A model generated the notes under the pieces. It was not told the origin of the DNA, did no database searches, and saw nothing but the letters and a program-made list of their open reading frames with translations. Positions 1 to 9,433 of a DNA stretch of 64,000 nucleotides are shown here, in pieces; position 1 is the stretch's first letter, and each line of letters begins with the position of its first letter. This DNA comes from Desulfobulbaceae bacterium (GTDB taxonomy: Bacteria; Desulfobacterota; Desulfobulbia; Desulfobulbales; Desulfocapsaceae): assembly GCA_009773475.1 (NCBI GenBank), contig WSXV01000006.1, positions 1 to 64,000 on the forward strand, in the 5' to 3' direction. Made by a program: the position numbers and the translations under genes.

Positions 1-1370
1 CACCTCGGAAATCTTCTCGATATCTTCCACGGTTGTTGAGGTTGTCACCTGCATCTCGTTGATCTGATTTTTAATATCCACAGTGGCTGCAGCGGTCTGA
101 CGGGCCAGTTCCTTGATCTCATTGGCGACAACGGCAAATCCTTTACCTGCTTCTCCGGCTCTCGCGGCTTCAATGGTTGCGTTTAAGGCAAGGAGATTGG
201 TTTGTTCTGAAATTTCGGTGATGGTTTCGGTAACCCGGCCTATCTTCCGCGCTGATTCGCCGAGGATGGACATTTTCTCGGAAGCGACACGTGACTGGGT
301 GACTGCACCCTCAGAGATCGCACGAGCTTTTTCCGCACTCTGAGCAATCTCGTTGACGGTGGATGTCATTTCCTCGGTGGCGGAGGCGACCATGTTGACG
401 TTGCATGAGGACTGCTCCATCGCCGCTGATACTGGATATTGACACTCATCTCTTCAGTGGCTGCGGCGACCGAGGAGGATTGATCCGCAGTGTCCTGAGC
501 AGCAGATGATAACTGCTTGGAAACAGATGCTAAATCGTTAGAGGAGGACGTTAGGCTGCCGGCATTGATGACGATATCCCTGATCATGGCACCTAACTGT
601 TCAACCATCGAATTGAGCGATTTTGCCATCACCCCGATTTCATCCTTCTGGTCGATGTCGAGTTTGGCGGTGAAGTCTCCACCGGCCATGGCCTCAGCCA
701 GGGCAGAAGCCTTGCCCACAGGGGTGGTGATGGAGCGGATAATCACGATTGTTAAAAAAATGCTTAGGATCAGAGCGACGGCCAATAGAGTGCTGATGAT
801 CATCATTGCGGTGCGGCTGGCATTGGCTGCCTGCTTCCCGAGTTCTTCGGCCTGCTTTGTTTGCAAAGTGACAAATTCACCAACGGCTTCCATATAGTTT
901 CTCTGGGATGTTCGGACCTCGTTGAGCAGTTTCTTTTTGGCTGTCTCTGTCTTCCATTCCTTAATCAGCTCCATATACAGTTCAGTGTCCTTGACGTAGA
1001 TAGCGCGTAGATCGATCACTTTCTTTAAAAGAATGCCATCCTCGCTGCCTTTGACGATGCTTTTGTCCAACTTTTCGAGAATGTCAGCAATTGTCTTGCG
1101 GGATGTGGCAATCCGCTGCAATTGCGAACTCTGTTCCTGCATGCTGTCATCGATGATAATATTGCGCAAGGCCCGGGCGATGACGTTGAGATTGTCATTG
1201 ATTTGATGAGCCTGTTCTACCTGCGCCATGTTCTCGGTAATAAGCGTGTTCATCTGGCTATGCAGTGAGTTGATCAACTGTAGTGAATATCCTCCCACAA
1301 TCATCATCAACAGCATGATAAGCCCAAACCCAAAGCTTAATCGCGATCCAATCTTAAAATTTTTCAGCAT
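1..1370 (-). CDS. Methyl-accepting chemotaxis protein, partial and frameshifted
   Basis: Membrane chemoreceptor that signals to CheA/CheW. From the start: a short cytoplasmic tail, a first membrane helix (residues about 12-30), a periplasmic four-helix-type sensing region to about 185, a second helix (about 190-215, rich in I/L/V), a HAMP domain (about 216-270) and the cytoplasmic coiled coil. The frame breaks near 437: after the conserved ATEEMSVNI the methylation and signalling region continues in another frame, where the hairpin-tip motif [19 protein letters not shown] is readable at about 115-215. One missing base near 437 would explain it. The start at 1370 (MLKNFKIG) is preferred over an ATG at 1388 because GGAGAG lies just upstream of it and the family usually begins this way. 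The 3' end is outside the window. Ligand unknown. Confidence 0.85.
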
Positions 1371-1987
1371 TGCGACTCTCCATTGCAAACATTTATAGAA
1401 AATAGCTCATTCGTCTTCGATTCATGCGACGCAATTCCAGGTGCCTTACATCGAAAAAGCCCGTTGAGCTTACAATTGACAACGACCGACAATGATAATT
1501 CACAAAGTTTTTATTCACATACAGAGCCACATGCAAAAGTTTAAATTTGAGAAAAATCGAAGCTGAACTCTTGAAACTTGGCGTAATAATGGACGGTTAG
1601 CCTCTCTACTTATACTTTTTTGGATCTTATCGAACCATAAATCTTATACTTGCACATGATGCTCATTTTTTAAAGCAAATCTTGTGCCACAGAAAAAAAA
1701 ACAAACAATTTCCCTTTGTTTCAAAGCTGTTACCAGGAAACTCAGAATAGCACATTCTTATTCTGATGTTATTATGAGAAAGGCATTTGTTCAAAATCGG
1801 ACACGAATCCGGAAGAATCATAGCTGTAAACACTAAAAAAATAGTAAAATCAAGGCATTGCAACAAAATGCAATGAATGTTCAAGATCGGGCATGAGTTT
1901 CACCCGAATGCACTTCATTATCCATTCAATTTTTTCACATCAGAGGTCATCAAAGATTATCTTTCGAGTAAAACGAAGGTTCCATAA
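1371..1987. other. Noncoding, AT-rich gap
   Basis: About 600 bases between the chemoreceptor start and the end of the cobalamin operon. It is AT-rich and has no frame with a ribosome-binding site or recognisable protein. It must hold the chemoreceptor promoter and the 3' end of the cobalamin transcript, but I see no clear hairpin terminator or strong -35/-10 pair. Confidence 0.4.
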
Positions 1988-4792
1988 TCATAGCCTTAAA
2001 AGCTGATAAATCCGGTTCATATCCACGCTCTCGCGAACGGTGGTAGCCAGGCGATCGAAAGCAGGTTCCAGGTCGTAGGGAGCTGGAATGCCGGACAAAG
2101 GGGAGAGGCCGTGGCGCTCCCGCAAGCGGTTGATGAACCAGCGGCGGAAGCGATCGGAATCAAAGATGCCGTGCAGGTAGCTGCCCCAGATTTGACCGAA
2201 GGCGTTGCTGGCTCCGCATCCGCTGCCATCGGTAAAGGCCAGAATGGGTGGCAGGCTGGATTGGGTGCGGCCGTGATGGATCTCGTAGCCGTGCAATGGT
2301 TGGCTGGACTCCGTATGCACGCCCTGCTGTCGGGTCAGTTTTTTGTCTGCGGCCAGCACCGTGGTCATGGCCAGCAAACCTAGACCGGCAATAGATACCT
2401 TATTGGACTCGATGGCCAGCGGGTCTTCGATGGTCGTCCCCAGCATCTGATAGCCGCCGCAAACCCCGACGATCTCGCAGCCCTCCGCCGCCTTGCGCTG
2501 GATGGCGGCCGCCAGTCCGCAGGAGGCAAGGGCAGCCAAATCGTAAATCACATTCTTGGAGCCGGGCAGAATGATGGCTTGCGGATTACCCAAGTCTTCC
2601 GCCCGCTCCACCACCCGCAGATAGACATCAGGTTCGGCGGCCAGGGGCTCGATATCAGTGAAATTGGAGATATGGGGCAGACTGATAACGACGATCTCCA
2701 CATGCTCGCCTGTCGGTCGGTCGCAGCTGAACAGCCCCTCCTTGAACGAAACCGAATCCTCCTCCGGCAGTCCCAGATTCTTCAGATACGGCACCACTCC
2801 GAGCACCTCGCGGCCAGTATGCGCCAGAACGTAGTCGTGGGCCGCTTGCAAGAGCTCCGCCTGGCCGCGAAAGCGGTTGACCACAAATCCCGCCACCAGC
2901 GCCCTCTCCCACTCGTTCAGCACCTCCATGGTGCCGACAAAGGAGGCGTACACCCCGCCCCGGTCGATATCGCCCACCAGCAGCACCGGAGCCTGGGTGT
3001 AGCGGGCCATCCCCATATTGACGATATCGTGCCGTTTGAGATTGACCTCACCCGGCGAGCCCGCCCCTTCCAGCAGGATCACATCATACTCGGCGGCCAA
3101 GCTGTCATAAGAGGCGTGGGCTGCCTGCCTGGCCTTTTCCTTGTAGCGCAGATAGGTCAGGACATCCATATTGCCCACTGGCCGCCCGTGGATAATGACC
3201 TGGCTTCCGGTATCGGAGTTGGGCTTGAGCAGCACCGGATTCATGCGCACGTCCGGGTCGAGGCGCGCGGCCTGGGCCTGCACCACCTGGGCGCGGCCCA
3301 TCTCCAGCCCGTCATGGGTGACAAAAGAGTTGAGCGACATATTCTGGGCCTTGAACGGGGCCACCCGCACTCCGTCCTGGAGCAGGATCCGGCACAGGGC
3401 GGCGGTGAGCACCGATTTCCCGGCATTGGATGAAGTGCCTTGGAACATCAGGGGGTGCGCCTTTTTCGGAACAGATGTTTTTTTTGCGGAACCGGAATTC
3501 TTCCCAATAGACTCCCCCTCCCTTGACGGGAGGGGGTTGGGGGGTGGGTGAAGTTGGAACATACCGATTTCATGGCTATCTCCCCCCCACCCTAACCCTC
3601 CCCCGCAAGGGGTGAGGGAATTTTTCTCCGATTTAAATGAATGCGGTTGCAGGATCTCACCCAAGGCTTGGAGCAGCGCTTCGTTTTCCGGCGCTGTTCG
3701 CACTGCAACTCTGAAGTAGCTAGCATCCAGCCCAGTATAATTGGCGCAGGTGCGGATCATGATCCTCCGCTCTAGCAGTTGTCGGGCAAGGGGTTCGGCA
3801 TTGCTGCCATCCACCAGCCGCAGCAACAGATAATTGGCGGAGGAATCAAAGACCTGCAAGGCCGGAATCTGCCGCAGTTCCCGGACAAATACCGTCCGCA
3901 GTTCCCGGCAAAGGGCCCGGCTCTGCTCGCCATATTCCTCATCGGCCAGGGCTCGGACACCCACGGCCTGGGCCAGGGTATTGACCGTCCATGGCGGCAG
4001 ATGCTCCCGCAGCAGACGGGCAATGGGCAGTGAAAAGATCCCGAAACCCAGGCGCAGACCGGGGATGGCGTAAAATTTGGTCAGGGAATGGAGGGTCAGG
4101 ATGTTGTCGGCAGCAAGGGCCGCGCTTCTTCCATCCATGGCGCGCGCGGCACTGGGGCGTCCATGCCCTGCGGCCACGTTTCTTCCATCCTCGACAAAAT
4201 CAAGAAAAGCCTCGTCCACCAGGAACAGGGTGGCGGGATGGGCCTTGGCCAGGGCGATGATCTGATCCGGGTCCACCAACGCGCCGGTGGGATTATTGGG
4301 AGTCCCGATCACCACCAGTTCCCCACCGGTGAGCAAGGGGGAAAGCTCCTGCAGACTTAGTGAAAATCCACGCTCAGCAGTAAGCAGAAAGGGATGGACG
4401 GTCATCCCGGCCAGTTCCATCACCCTGGTATAATCGATATAGGAGGGACAGGGGATGATGGCACGGTCACAGCCCAGGAGTTTCGGCAGTTGATAAAGCA
4501 GCTCGGTGGTGCCGTTGGCCACCACCACCGACTCCTCGGGAACCTGATAGCGGGCGGCGATGGCGTTGACCAGCGCGGAGGCATAGGGATCTGGGTAATG
4601 CACCAGATTTTCCACCTCGCGGCTGATTACAGGCCGTAGCCACTCCGGCGGTCCCATCGGGTTAATATTGGCACTGAAATCCAGCAGATCGGCGATATTG
4701 AGGCCCATTTCCCGGGCCAGGGCGTGGACATTGCCGCCGTGCCCAGTGGCGGCTAACTGGGAAGGCGGTAAAAATGGCATGGTGTTCTTCAT
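1988..4792 (-). CDS. cobDQ: Threonine-phosphate decarboxylase / cobyric acid synthase fusion (CobD-CobQ)
   Basis: Two cobalamin enzymes in one 934-residue chain. Residues 1-390 are CobD, a PLP aminotransferase-fold decarboxylase that makes (R)-1-amino-2-propanol phosphate; the PLP lysine is K239 in [14 protein letters not shown], and GTPNNPTG is at about 163-170. Residues from about 449 are CobQ (CbiP), the ATP- and glutamine-dependent amidase of cobyrinic acid: P-loop-like [11 protein letters not shown], glutamine-amidotransferase cysteine in GVCGGYQ, histidine in YLHGIFD near the end. The linker (about 391-427) is encoded by a palindromic repeat (3511-3619), so it is probably unstructured. 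CobD also carries an 18-residue in-frame insertion (about 203-220). Last gene of the cob operon, 11 nt after cobS. The fusion could be two translated proteins if a start near residue 449 is used; I see no ribosome-binding site for that. Confidence 0.93.
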   Translation of the reverse strand: MKNTMPFLPPSQLAATGHGGNVHALAREMGLNIADLLDFSANINPMGPPEWLRPVISREVENLVHYPDPYASALVNAIAARYQVPEESVVVANGTTELLYQLPKLLGCDRAIIPCPSYIDYTRVMELAGMTVHPFLLTAERGFSLSLQELSPLLTGGELVVIGTPNNPTGALVDPDQIIALAKAHPATLFLVDEAFLDFVEDGRNVAAGHGRPSAARAMDGRSAALAADNILTLHSLTKFYAIPGLRLGFGIFSLPIARLLREHLPPWTVNTLAQAVGVRALADEEYGEQSRALCRELRTVFVRELRQIPALQVFDSSANYLLLRLVDGSNAEPLARQLLERRIMIRTCANYTGLDASYFRVAVRTAPENEALLQALGEILQPHSFKSEKNSLTPCGGGLGWGGDSHEIGMFQLHPPPNPLPSREGESIGKNSGSAKKTSVPKKAHPLMFQGTSSNAGKSVLTAALCRILLQDGVRVAPFKAQNMSLNSFVTHDGLEMGRAQVVQAQAARLDPDVRMNPVLLKPNSDTGSQVIIHGRPVGNMDVLTYLRYKEKARQAAHASYDSLAAEYDVILLEGAGSPGEVNLKRHDIVNMGMARYTQAPVLLVGDIDRGGVYASFVGTMEVLNEWERALVAGFVVNRFRGQAELLQAAHDYVLAHTGREVLGVVPYLKNLGLPEEDSVSFKEGLFSCDRPTGEHVEIVVISLPHISNFTDIEPLAAEPDVYLRVVERAEDLGNPQAIILPGSKNVIYDLAALASCGLAAAIQRKAAEGCEIVGVCGGYQMLGTTIEDPLAIESNKVSIAGLGLLAMTTVLAADKKLTRQQGVHTESSQPLHGYEIHHGRTQSSLPPILAFTDGSGCGASNAFGQIWGSYLHGIFDSDRFRRWFINRLRERHGLSPLSGIPAPYDLEPAFDRLATTVRESVDMNRIYQLLRL
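3511..3619. repeat. GC-rich palindromic repeat inserted in frame in cobDQ
   Basis: Two hairpins face each other: CCCCCTCCC (3514-3522) with GGGAGGGGG (3528-3536) around TTGAC, and CCCTCCCCC (3596-3604) with GGGGTGAGGG (3609-3618, one bulged T) around GCAA. The inner flanks, GGTTGGGGGGTGGG and CCCACCCTAACC-type runs, can also pair, giving a cruciform of about 109 bp. On the coding strand it reads [12 protein letters not shown] ... [13 protein letters not shown], a peptide signature that I recall from many unrelated proteobacterial proteins carrying such dispersed repeats. No second copy lies in this window. Confidence 0.8.
4126..4190. repeat. 11-bp direct repeat flanking an 18-codon insertion in the CobD domain
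   Basis: TTCTTCCATCC occurs at 4126-4136 and again at 4180-4190, exactly 54 bp apart. The intervening DNA adds 18 residues in frame between the [12 protein letters not shown] strand and the PLP-lysine segment, a place where CobD proteins normally have a short loop. It looks like a small duplication or the scar of an excised or inserted element. The protein copy repeats the tripeptide DGR. Confidence 0.6.
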
Positions 4793-4803
4793 GGGAGAGT
4801 CAT

Positions 4804-5601
4804 TTACGCAATGCCGAAGGTCATGGCCATAGCGACCATCATCTCGGTGAGTTCACAGACTGCGCCCAGGGTGTCGCCAGTGGCGCCGCCAATTTTACTC
4901 CGGCACCAGAGGGAAAAGAACAGGACTGTGGCAAGAACGGCGACAAGCGTGGAGAACACCATGGGCAGACCGCCAAAAATGAGGATAACCGTCAGAAAGA
5001 CCAAAGCCCACAAGGCGGTCAAACGGGTTGATGAGGCATAGAAAAGCCGCCCCAAGCCCTCACCGTCCCGGGCATAGGGAAGACAGGCCATGGTCAGGAC
5101 AATGGCGCAACGACCTGCGATGGGCATGGCGATGACCGTAAAAATCAGCATCGATCCTTCCAGGGAAGAAAGGGCTGCATATTTGCCGAGCAACACCACG
5201 ACAATGGCAATCACACCCATGGCCCCGGTGTGGCTGTCGCGCATAATCTCGAGGATGCGTTCGCGGGTACGGGCGCTGAGCAGACCGTCGCTGCTATCGG
5301 CCAGGCCGTCCAGATGGAGACAGCCGGAAGCCGCCGCCAGCAGGATAACCGCAGCAACAGCCGACACTGAGGGCGGGAAGAAGGGACTCAGGCAGGAGAC
5401 AAGAATGGCGGCGGCAAGACCGATTAATACTCCTACAATCGGGAACCAGGCGAGGGCGGCACCAAAAAAACGGCCATCCTGCTCACAACGCCAGGTCAGC
5501 GGCACAATGGTCAAAAAACGTAGGGCCGCCAGAAATCCGGCCAGCGGATACCGAAAGGCCTCCGGCAGCCGGAATCGTCTCTCCTCTTCCTGATCGGGCA
5601 C
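4804..5601 (-). CDS. cobS: Adenosylcobinamide-GDP ribazoletransferase (cobalamin synthase)
   Basis: Joins adenosylcobinamide-GDP to alpha-ribazole or its phosphate to close the lower nucleotide loop of cobalamin. The 265-residue protein has the family's usual length and is mostly membrane helices. The conserved segment [39 protein letters not shown] acidic region is at about 95-130 (seen in pieces: [20 protein letters not shown]), which binds Mg and substrate. The stop of cobT is only 3 nt away and cobDQ follows after 11 nt, so it is translated within the cob operon. Confidence 0.95.
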   Translation of the reverse strand: MPDQEEERRFRLPEAFRYPLAGFLAALRFLTIVPLTWRCEQDGRFFGAALAWFPIVGVLIGLAAAILVSCLSPFFPPSVSAVAAVILLAAASGCLHLDGLADSSDGLLSARTRERILEIMRDSHTGAMGVIAIVVVLLGKYAALSSLEGSMLIFTVIAMPIAGRCAIVLTMACLPYARDGEGLGRLFYASSTRLTALWALVFLTVILIFGGLPMVFSTLVAVLATVLFFSLWCRSKIGGATGDTLGAVCELTEMMVAMAMTFGIA

Positions 5602-5604
5602 GAT

Positions 5605-6669
5605 TTATTTATCAGCCCCGGCTATCGCGGCTTCTTCAAAGGTCGCCACCTCGGTGAGCACAGCCACTGCCGCCTCCACCAGATTCATGGCCAGGGCCGC
5701 ACCGGTACCTTCACCGAGGCGCATATTCAAGTCGAGCAGTGGTTTTAATTTTAACTTTTCATGCATGAAAGCATGTCCCGGCTCCATGGACTTATGGGCA
5801 CAGATGATATAATCACGGACAAAGGGCTCGATGGCATAGGCGATCAGGGCCCCGGCGGTGGAGATAAAGCCGTCGATAATAACCGGCTTCTGATTGGCGG
5901 CAGCGCCCAGGATCAAACCGGCAATTCCACCGATCTCAAATCCACCCACCTTGGCCAGGACATCAAGGCCATTCTTGGCATTGGGCATGTTCACCGCCAG
6001 GGCCTTGATAATCACCTCGGCCTTATGGCTCAGCTGAGCATCGTCAAGACCTGTGCCCCGCCCGGTAAGCTCCGCCACCGGCTTGCCGGTGAGCACCGCG
6101 GCAATGGCGGTGGACGGGGTGGTGTTGCCGATACCCATATCGCCGGTGCCAAAGACATCGATACGGCCGGCTAAATCATTGGCGACATCAATCCCCGCCT
6201 CCACTGCCATCTGGGCCATGGTACGGCTCATGGCCGGGCCGATGGCGATATTGCCGGTACCCATGCCAATTTTTTTATTGATGATCTTGCCGGCAGTAGC
6301 CAGTTCCCGTAGATCCGCCGCCACTCCCATATCAACGACGATCACTTCCGATCCGGCTTGCCGGGCCAGGGCATTGATCCCGGCTCCACCGTTAACAAAA
6401 TTATAGACCATCTGTTGCGTCACCTCGGAGGGAAACTTGCTTACGCCCTCGGCAACCACCCCATGATCCCCGGCCATCACCACCACCGCCTTGCGCTTGA
6501 CTGAAGGCGATATGGAACGGGTCATCCCAGCCAGATCCATAGCCAGATCCATGAGATCCCCCAAGGCCCAATGGGGCAGGGCCAATTGGTCAAGGCGTTC
6601 TTTGGCAAGATCACGGAAGATACTGTCCTGGGGGTAGATTTTCTGCAGGGTGTTCTCTAAAAGGCTCAT
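5605..6669 (-). CDS. cobT: Nicotinate-nucleotide--dimethylbenzimidazole phosphoribosyltransferase
   Basis: Activates the lower-ligand base: transfers phosphoribose from nicotinate mononucleotide to dimethylbenzimidazole (or another base) to give alpha-ribazole phosphate. Length 354 residues, standard. Visible family motifs are VMAGDHGVV (about 65-73), NFVNGGAGINALA (about 90-102), GDMGIGNTTPSTAIAA (about 175-190) and the C-terminal LGEGTGAA that carries the catalytic glutamate region. Third gene of the operon, 57 nt after cobU; the gap holds only short repeated GTTGGATGTTGA-like words. Confidence 0.96.
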   Translation of the reverse strand: MSLLENTLQKIYPQDSIFRDLAKERLDQLALPHWALGDLMDLAMDLAGMTRSISPSVKRKAVVVMAGDHGVVAEGVSKFPSEVTQQMVYNFVNGGAGINALARQAGSEVIVVDMGVAADLRELATAGKIINKKIGMGTGNIAIGPAMSRTMAQMAVEAGIDVANDLAGRIDVFGTGDMGIGNTTPSTAIAAVLTGKPVAELTGRGTGLDDAQLSHKAEVIIKALAVNMPNAKNGLDVLAKVGGFEIGGIAGLILGAAANQKPVIIDGFISTAGALIAYAIEPFVRDYIICAHKSMEPGHAFMHEKLKLKPLLDLNMRLGEGTGAALAMNLVEAAVAVLTEVATFEEAAIAGADK

Positions 6670-6726
6670 GATTTCTCAATGTTGGATGTTGAAGATTGAA
6701 GGTTAGATGTTAAAAAATACCTGTGA

Positions 6727-7263
6727 TTATTTTAAACGCAGGGGGATGCCGCAACTGACGAGGTAGACCTCATCCGCCGACGCAGCCAGCATCCGGTTGC
6801 AGCGGCCAACCAGATCCCGATACAACCTGGCCGAAGGGTTGTCGGGGACTATGCCCATGCCGACCTCATTGGTCACACAAATTACCGTTCCCTGATGCAG
6901 GGCCAGAGCTTGAAGCAAGCCGTCACACTGCTGGCGCAGCTCGCTGTCAAAAAATATTTCTTTCGATTGTTCAGCATGATACAGGAGATTATTCACCCAG
7001 AGGGTGAGACAATCAACCAGACAAACGGAATCGTTCCGGTGCGCTTGAAGAATGGCGGCAATATCCGTCTGCTCCTCCACCGTCTGCCACTCTCCTCCAG
7101 CCCGGTCCTCACGGTGCCGGGCAATTCGCTCTTCCATCTCTGGATCGACCAATGGACAAGTGGCAATAAAACAGCGCGGACCAGGCAGGGCCTCCGCAAT
7201 GTGCAGGGCAAAATCACTCTTGCCGCTTCTTGCCCCGCCCGTCACCAGAATCAGTTTCCCCAT
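6727..7263 (-). CDS. cobU: Adenosylcobinamide kinase / adenosylcobinamide-phosphate guanylyltransferase
   Basis: Bifunctional enzyme that phosphorylates adenosylcobinamide and then attaches GMP. The P-loop GGARSGKSDFA (about residues 9-19) and the ARHREDR segment with the guanylylated histidine are clear; VCVTNEVGMGIVP near residue 130 is a further family signature. 178 residues, full length. Second in the operon, between cobC and cobT, supplying the GDP-cobinamide that CobS uses. Confidence 0.95.
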   Translation of the reverse strand: MGKLILVTGGARSGKSDFALHIAEALPGPRCFIATCPLVDPEMEERIARHREDRAGGEWQTVEEQTDIAAILQAHRNDSVCLVDCLTLWVNNLLYHAEQSKEIFFDSELRQQCDGLLQALALHQGTVICVTNEVGMGIVPDNPSARLYRDLVGRCNRMLAASADEVYLVSCGIPLRLK

Positions 7264-7343
7264 ACCTCTCGTCCTCCGTTATGAAAGCGCATATGAAAGA
7301 TCCCTTCCTTTCCTGCCTGACAAAATAATCTCAAAACCACTGA

Positions 7344-7937
7344 TTATTCCGCAACGGCTCCCAGGTTCATTCCAGTCAGAACCCCGCCTCCACTGTGAAG
7401 ATCGATCGTACTATACTGTCCCTTCGCCACCTGAAAGAGGAGGTAGTTGTCCAAAGACAAGCCGAGTAAAGAACAGATCAAGGAGCGGATTACCCCACCA
7501 TGGGTTACCAGCAGCACCGTCTGATCTTCCAAGGCCACAAGACGAGTCTTGATGGCTTCAATGCGAGCGGCAAATCCAGCGACGCTCTCACCTTCGGGAA
7601 AGCAAAAATCCCTGCCACCCTGCGCCCACCCTTGAACCAAGCCTAGGTCCCGGGCCTCAATTTCAGCAAAGGTCTTGCCTTCCCAGCGACCAAAATCAAT
7701 CTCCCGCAAATCAGGCTCAAGCCACACCGGAAGCCCCAACTCCAGCAGCCCAAGGGACTCTGTGCAGCGGCGCAAAGGGCTTGTCATCAGGGTATCGATC
7801 CCCATGGCCGCAAGCGTTGGCCGCAACATCACCATCTGAGCACGCCCCTCCTCGGAAAGAGGCACGTCCGTTGAACCGACATAGCGGCCAGACAGCCCGG
7901 TACGTCCATGCCGAAGAAGAACCAACCGCGATATCAT
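7344..7937 (-). CDS. cobC: Alpha-ribazole phosphatase-type histidine phosphatase
   Basis: Histidine-phosphatase superfamily member with the phosphohistidine motif LLRHGRT at residues 5-11 and a second histidine in VTHGGVIR near residue 152. In the cob operon its likely job is removing the phosphate from alpha-ribazole phosphate or adenosylcobalamin phosphate. The frame is open upstream to 8039, but the start at 7937 (MISRLVLLRHG) is chosen: it is preceded by GAAGGGTAGG and places the RHG motif at the normal distance from the N terminus. First gene of the operon; no B12 riboswitch is visible upstream. Confidence 0.88.
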   Translation of the reverse strand: MISRLVLLRHGRTGLSGRYVGSTDVPLSEEGRAQMVMLRPTLAAMGIDTLMTSPLRRCTESLGLLELGLPVWLEPDLREIDFGRWEGKTFAEIEARDLGLVQGWAQGGRDFCFPEGESVAGFAARIEAIKTRLVALEDQTVLLVTHGGVIRSLICSLLGLSLDNYLLFQVAKGQYSTIDLHSGGGVLTGMNLGAVAE

Positions 7938-8566
7938 CGACCTACCCTTCGCCAGGCCAGATAAATATTCACCAGAATAACAGCAAGAGGAAAATTCATC
8001 CAGGCGCGACAGACAACAAAACCAAAGACATTGCAGCAACTTTTGCTACCCACAACGATCTTTTGAAAGTCATAGGGAAATATCTTCAAAAAAAACATCT
8101 CGTTAACCAAATAAGTGGAGATTCATTTATTACTGAATGCTTTCAAGCTGAGTCCTGCCTGAAACTCCAAGCGCCATTTAAGACGGTAAGCTCTTAGAAA
8201 TCAACCATAAACCAAAAATTCAAAGGAACATCACAACCTGGACATGAGTTAAATTTCTAAAAGAATAATAATAACGAAATCATACCTACTTTTTATTCAA
8301 AAAAAAGGACTTGCGGTTTGACTTCAAAAGAAGATAATGCTATATAAATAGCTTCGGTAATTTTAAAACCATCACGACATATTAATGATCCTCCTGTCCA
8401 CTTTTAATGCAGGAATGGATGAAGTTCAGCTTCAAAGGCGGCATGGATGGCGCGGCAGGAATTCGCTCTAAAGCCGACAAAAAGTGACAGGATTTCAACG
8501 ACTATAAAACATTGCATTTCTGTAAAATTCATTAAAAATCAGCTTCAATCAGGGAACATACACATC
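7938..8566. other. Divergent intergenic region, no gene seen
   Basis: Lies between the cob operon start (minus) and the SH3 protein (plus), so it should carry promoters for both. I searched by eye for a cobalamin riboswitch (conserved GCCACTG B12 box on the minus strand) and found none. Sequence is AT-rich, with A-runs at 8090-8100 and 8298-8306. Open frames here have no ribosome-binding site or recognisable product. Confidence 0.4.
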
Positions 8567-9034
8567 ATGAATATTCAAATCCGACTCTCACATTTTTTTT
8601 CCCGAAGCATCCTCACCTGTGGCGCGATAGTCCTCTTGAGCGCCTCCGCCTTGAACGCAGAGACCGTCAGCGTCCTGAAGGATGGGGCCAATGTTCGCAC
8701 CGGCCCAACCACAAATGATCAAGTGGCCATGGAGCTCTTTCAGGGATACCCGCTGATGGTTGTTGAAAAGAAAGGGGACTGGATCAAGGTTTCTGATTTT
8801 GAAAATGACACCGGCTGGATCAATAAGAGTATGGTAGGAGCCGGGAACACGGTCATCGTTAATGCCCAGAAAACCATCAACATGCGGGCCGAACCTGCCA
8901 CGAGTGCCGCCATTGTCGCCAACATCGAACGCGGTGTGGTGTTGACCAAGATCTCCACCAAAGGCGACTGGGTTAAAGTCAAACATGCCAAAGGAACGGA
9001 AGGCTGGATCAACAAGACCCTCCTCTGGCCTTAA
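8567..9034 (+). CDS. Secreted tandem SH3 (SH3b) domain protein
   Basis: A 155-residue exported protein. The N terminus has a signal peptide (hydrophobic SILTCGAIVLLSASALNA, cleavage after about residue 29). Two bacterial SH3 repeats follow: residues about 30-85 (VLKDGANVRTGPT ... WIKVSDFENDTGWINKS) and about 92-154 (NMRAEPATSA ... GDWVKVKHAKGTEGWINKT). Such domains bind cell-wall peptides; the role here is unknown. ATG 8567 is chosen because the signal peptide starts there and AGGGA lies 12 nt upstream; the frame is open from 8447. A hairpin terminator follows, so it is probably monocistronic. Confidence 0.82.
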   Translation: MNIQIRLSHFFSRSILTCGAIVLLSASALNAETVSVLKDGANVRTGPTTNDQVAMELFQGYPLMVVEKKGDWIKVSDFENDTGWINKSMVGAGNTVIVNAQKTINMRAEPATSAAIVANIERGVVLTKISTKGDWVKVKHAKGTEGWINKTLLWP

Positions 9035-9060
9035 TTCTATACATCTAAGCCCGCACTCAA

Positions 9061-9103
9061 GTGCGGCGGTGCGTCATGTACCGCAACGCCGCACTTTCCT
9101 TTT
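9061..9103 (+). terminator. Rho-independent terminator of the SH3 gene
   Basis: GTGCGGCG (9061-9068) pairs with CGCCGCAC (9087-9094), extended by an inner GCG/CGC helix, followed by TTTCCTTTT. An overlapping alternative hairpin, CCGCAC (9051-9056) with GTGCGG (9061-9066), competes for the same left arm. Confidence 0.7.
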
Positions 9104-9433
9104 ATCCTCTCCATGCTGCCAAGCCCCCTCTCATCAGGTAAAAACTTGCCTTCACCACTGACAATGTTTACTTTGCAAAAAGTGACTTGTAGATACAATA
9201 TGTCCTGTCATACTTTAGAAGGCAAGACATCGATTTATCAACCATATTCATTTTCAGAAGCCGTTCCGAAACAACTCATTTTTGCAGGCTCATTCGCTCC
9301 TCGAACCTAAGACTGTGCAGCGCCTCACGAGGGCCATCACCGGTACTTAAGCGACTGAAGGGATGGTCTTCATAAAGAAGTTAACAGTATTTTTTCACCT
9401 ACGGCTTATCATCTCTACCTTATAGAATTTGCC
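9104..9433. other. Gap before the prephenate enzyme gene, nothing recognised
   Basis: About 330 bases with no coding signal that I trust: one 65-codon frame at 9113-9310 lacks a ribosome-binding site and resembles nothing. It probably holds the promoter of the next gene. Confidence 0.35.

Noticed and set aside
1663..1884. 73-codon minus-strand frame
   Set aside because: AT-rich, Phe/Leu/Cys-heavy translation, no start signal; typical of noncoding DNA.
2579..3433. Plus-strand frame of 284 codons
   Set aside because: Shadow of cobDQ. The minus-strand protein is clearly CobD-CobQ.
7938..8560. Cobalamin riboswitch upstream of the cob operon
   Set aside because: No B12 box or the usual conserved G/C-rich blocks could be found on the minus strand.
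9113..9310. 65-codon plus-strand frame
   Set aside because: No ribosome-binding site or known motif.
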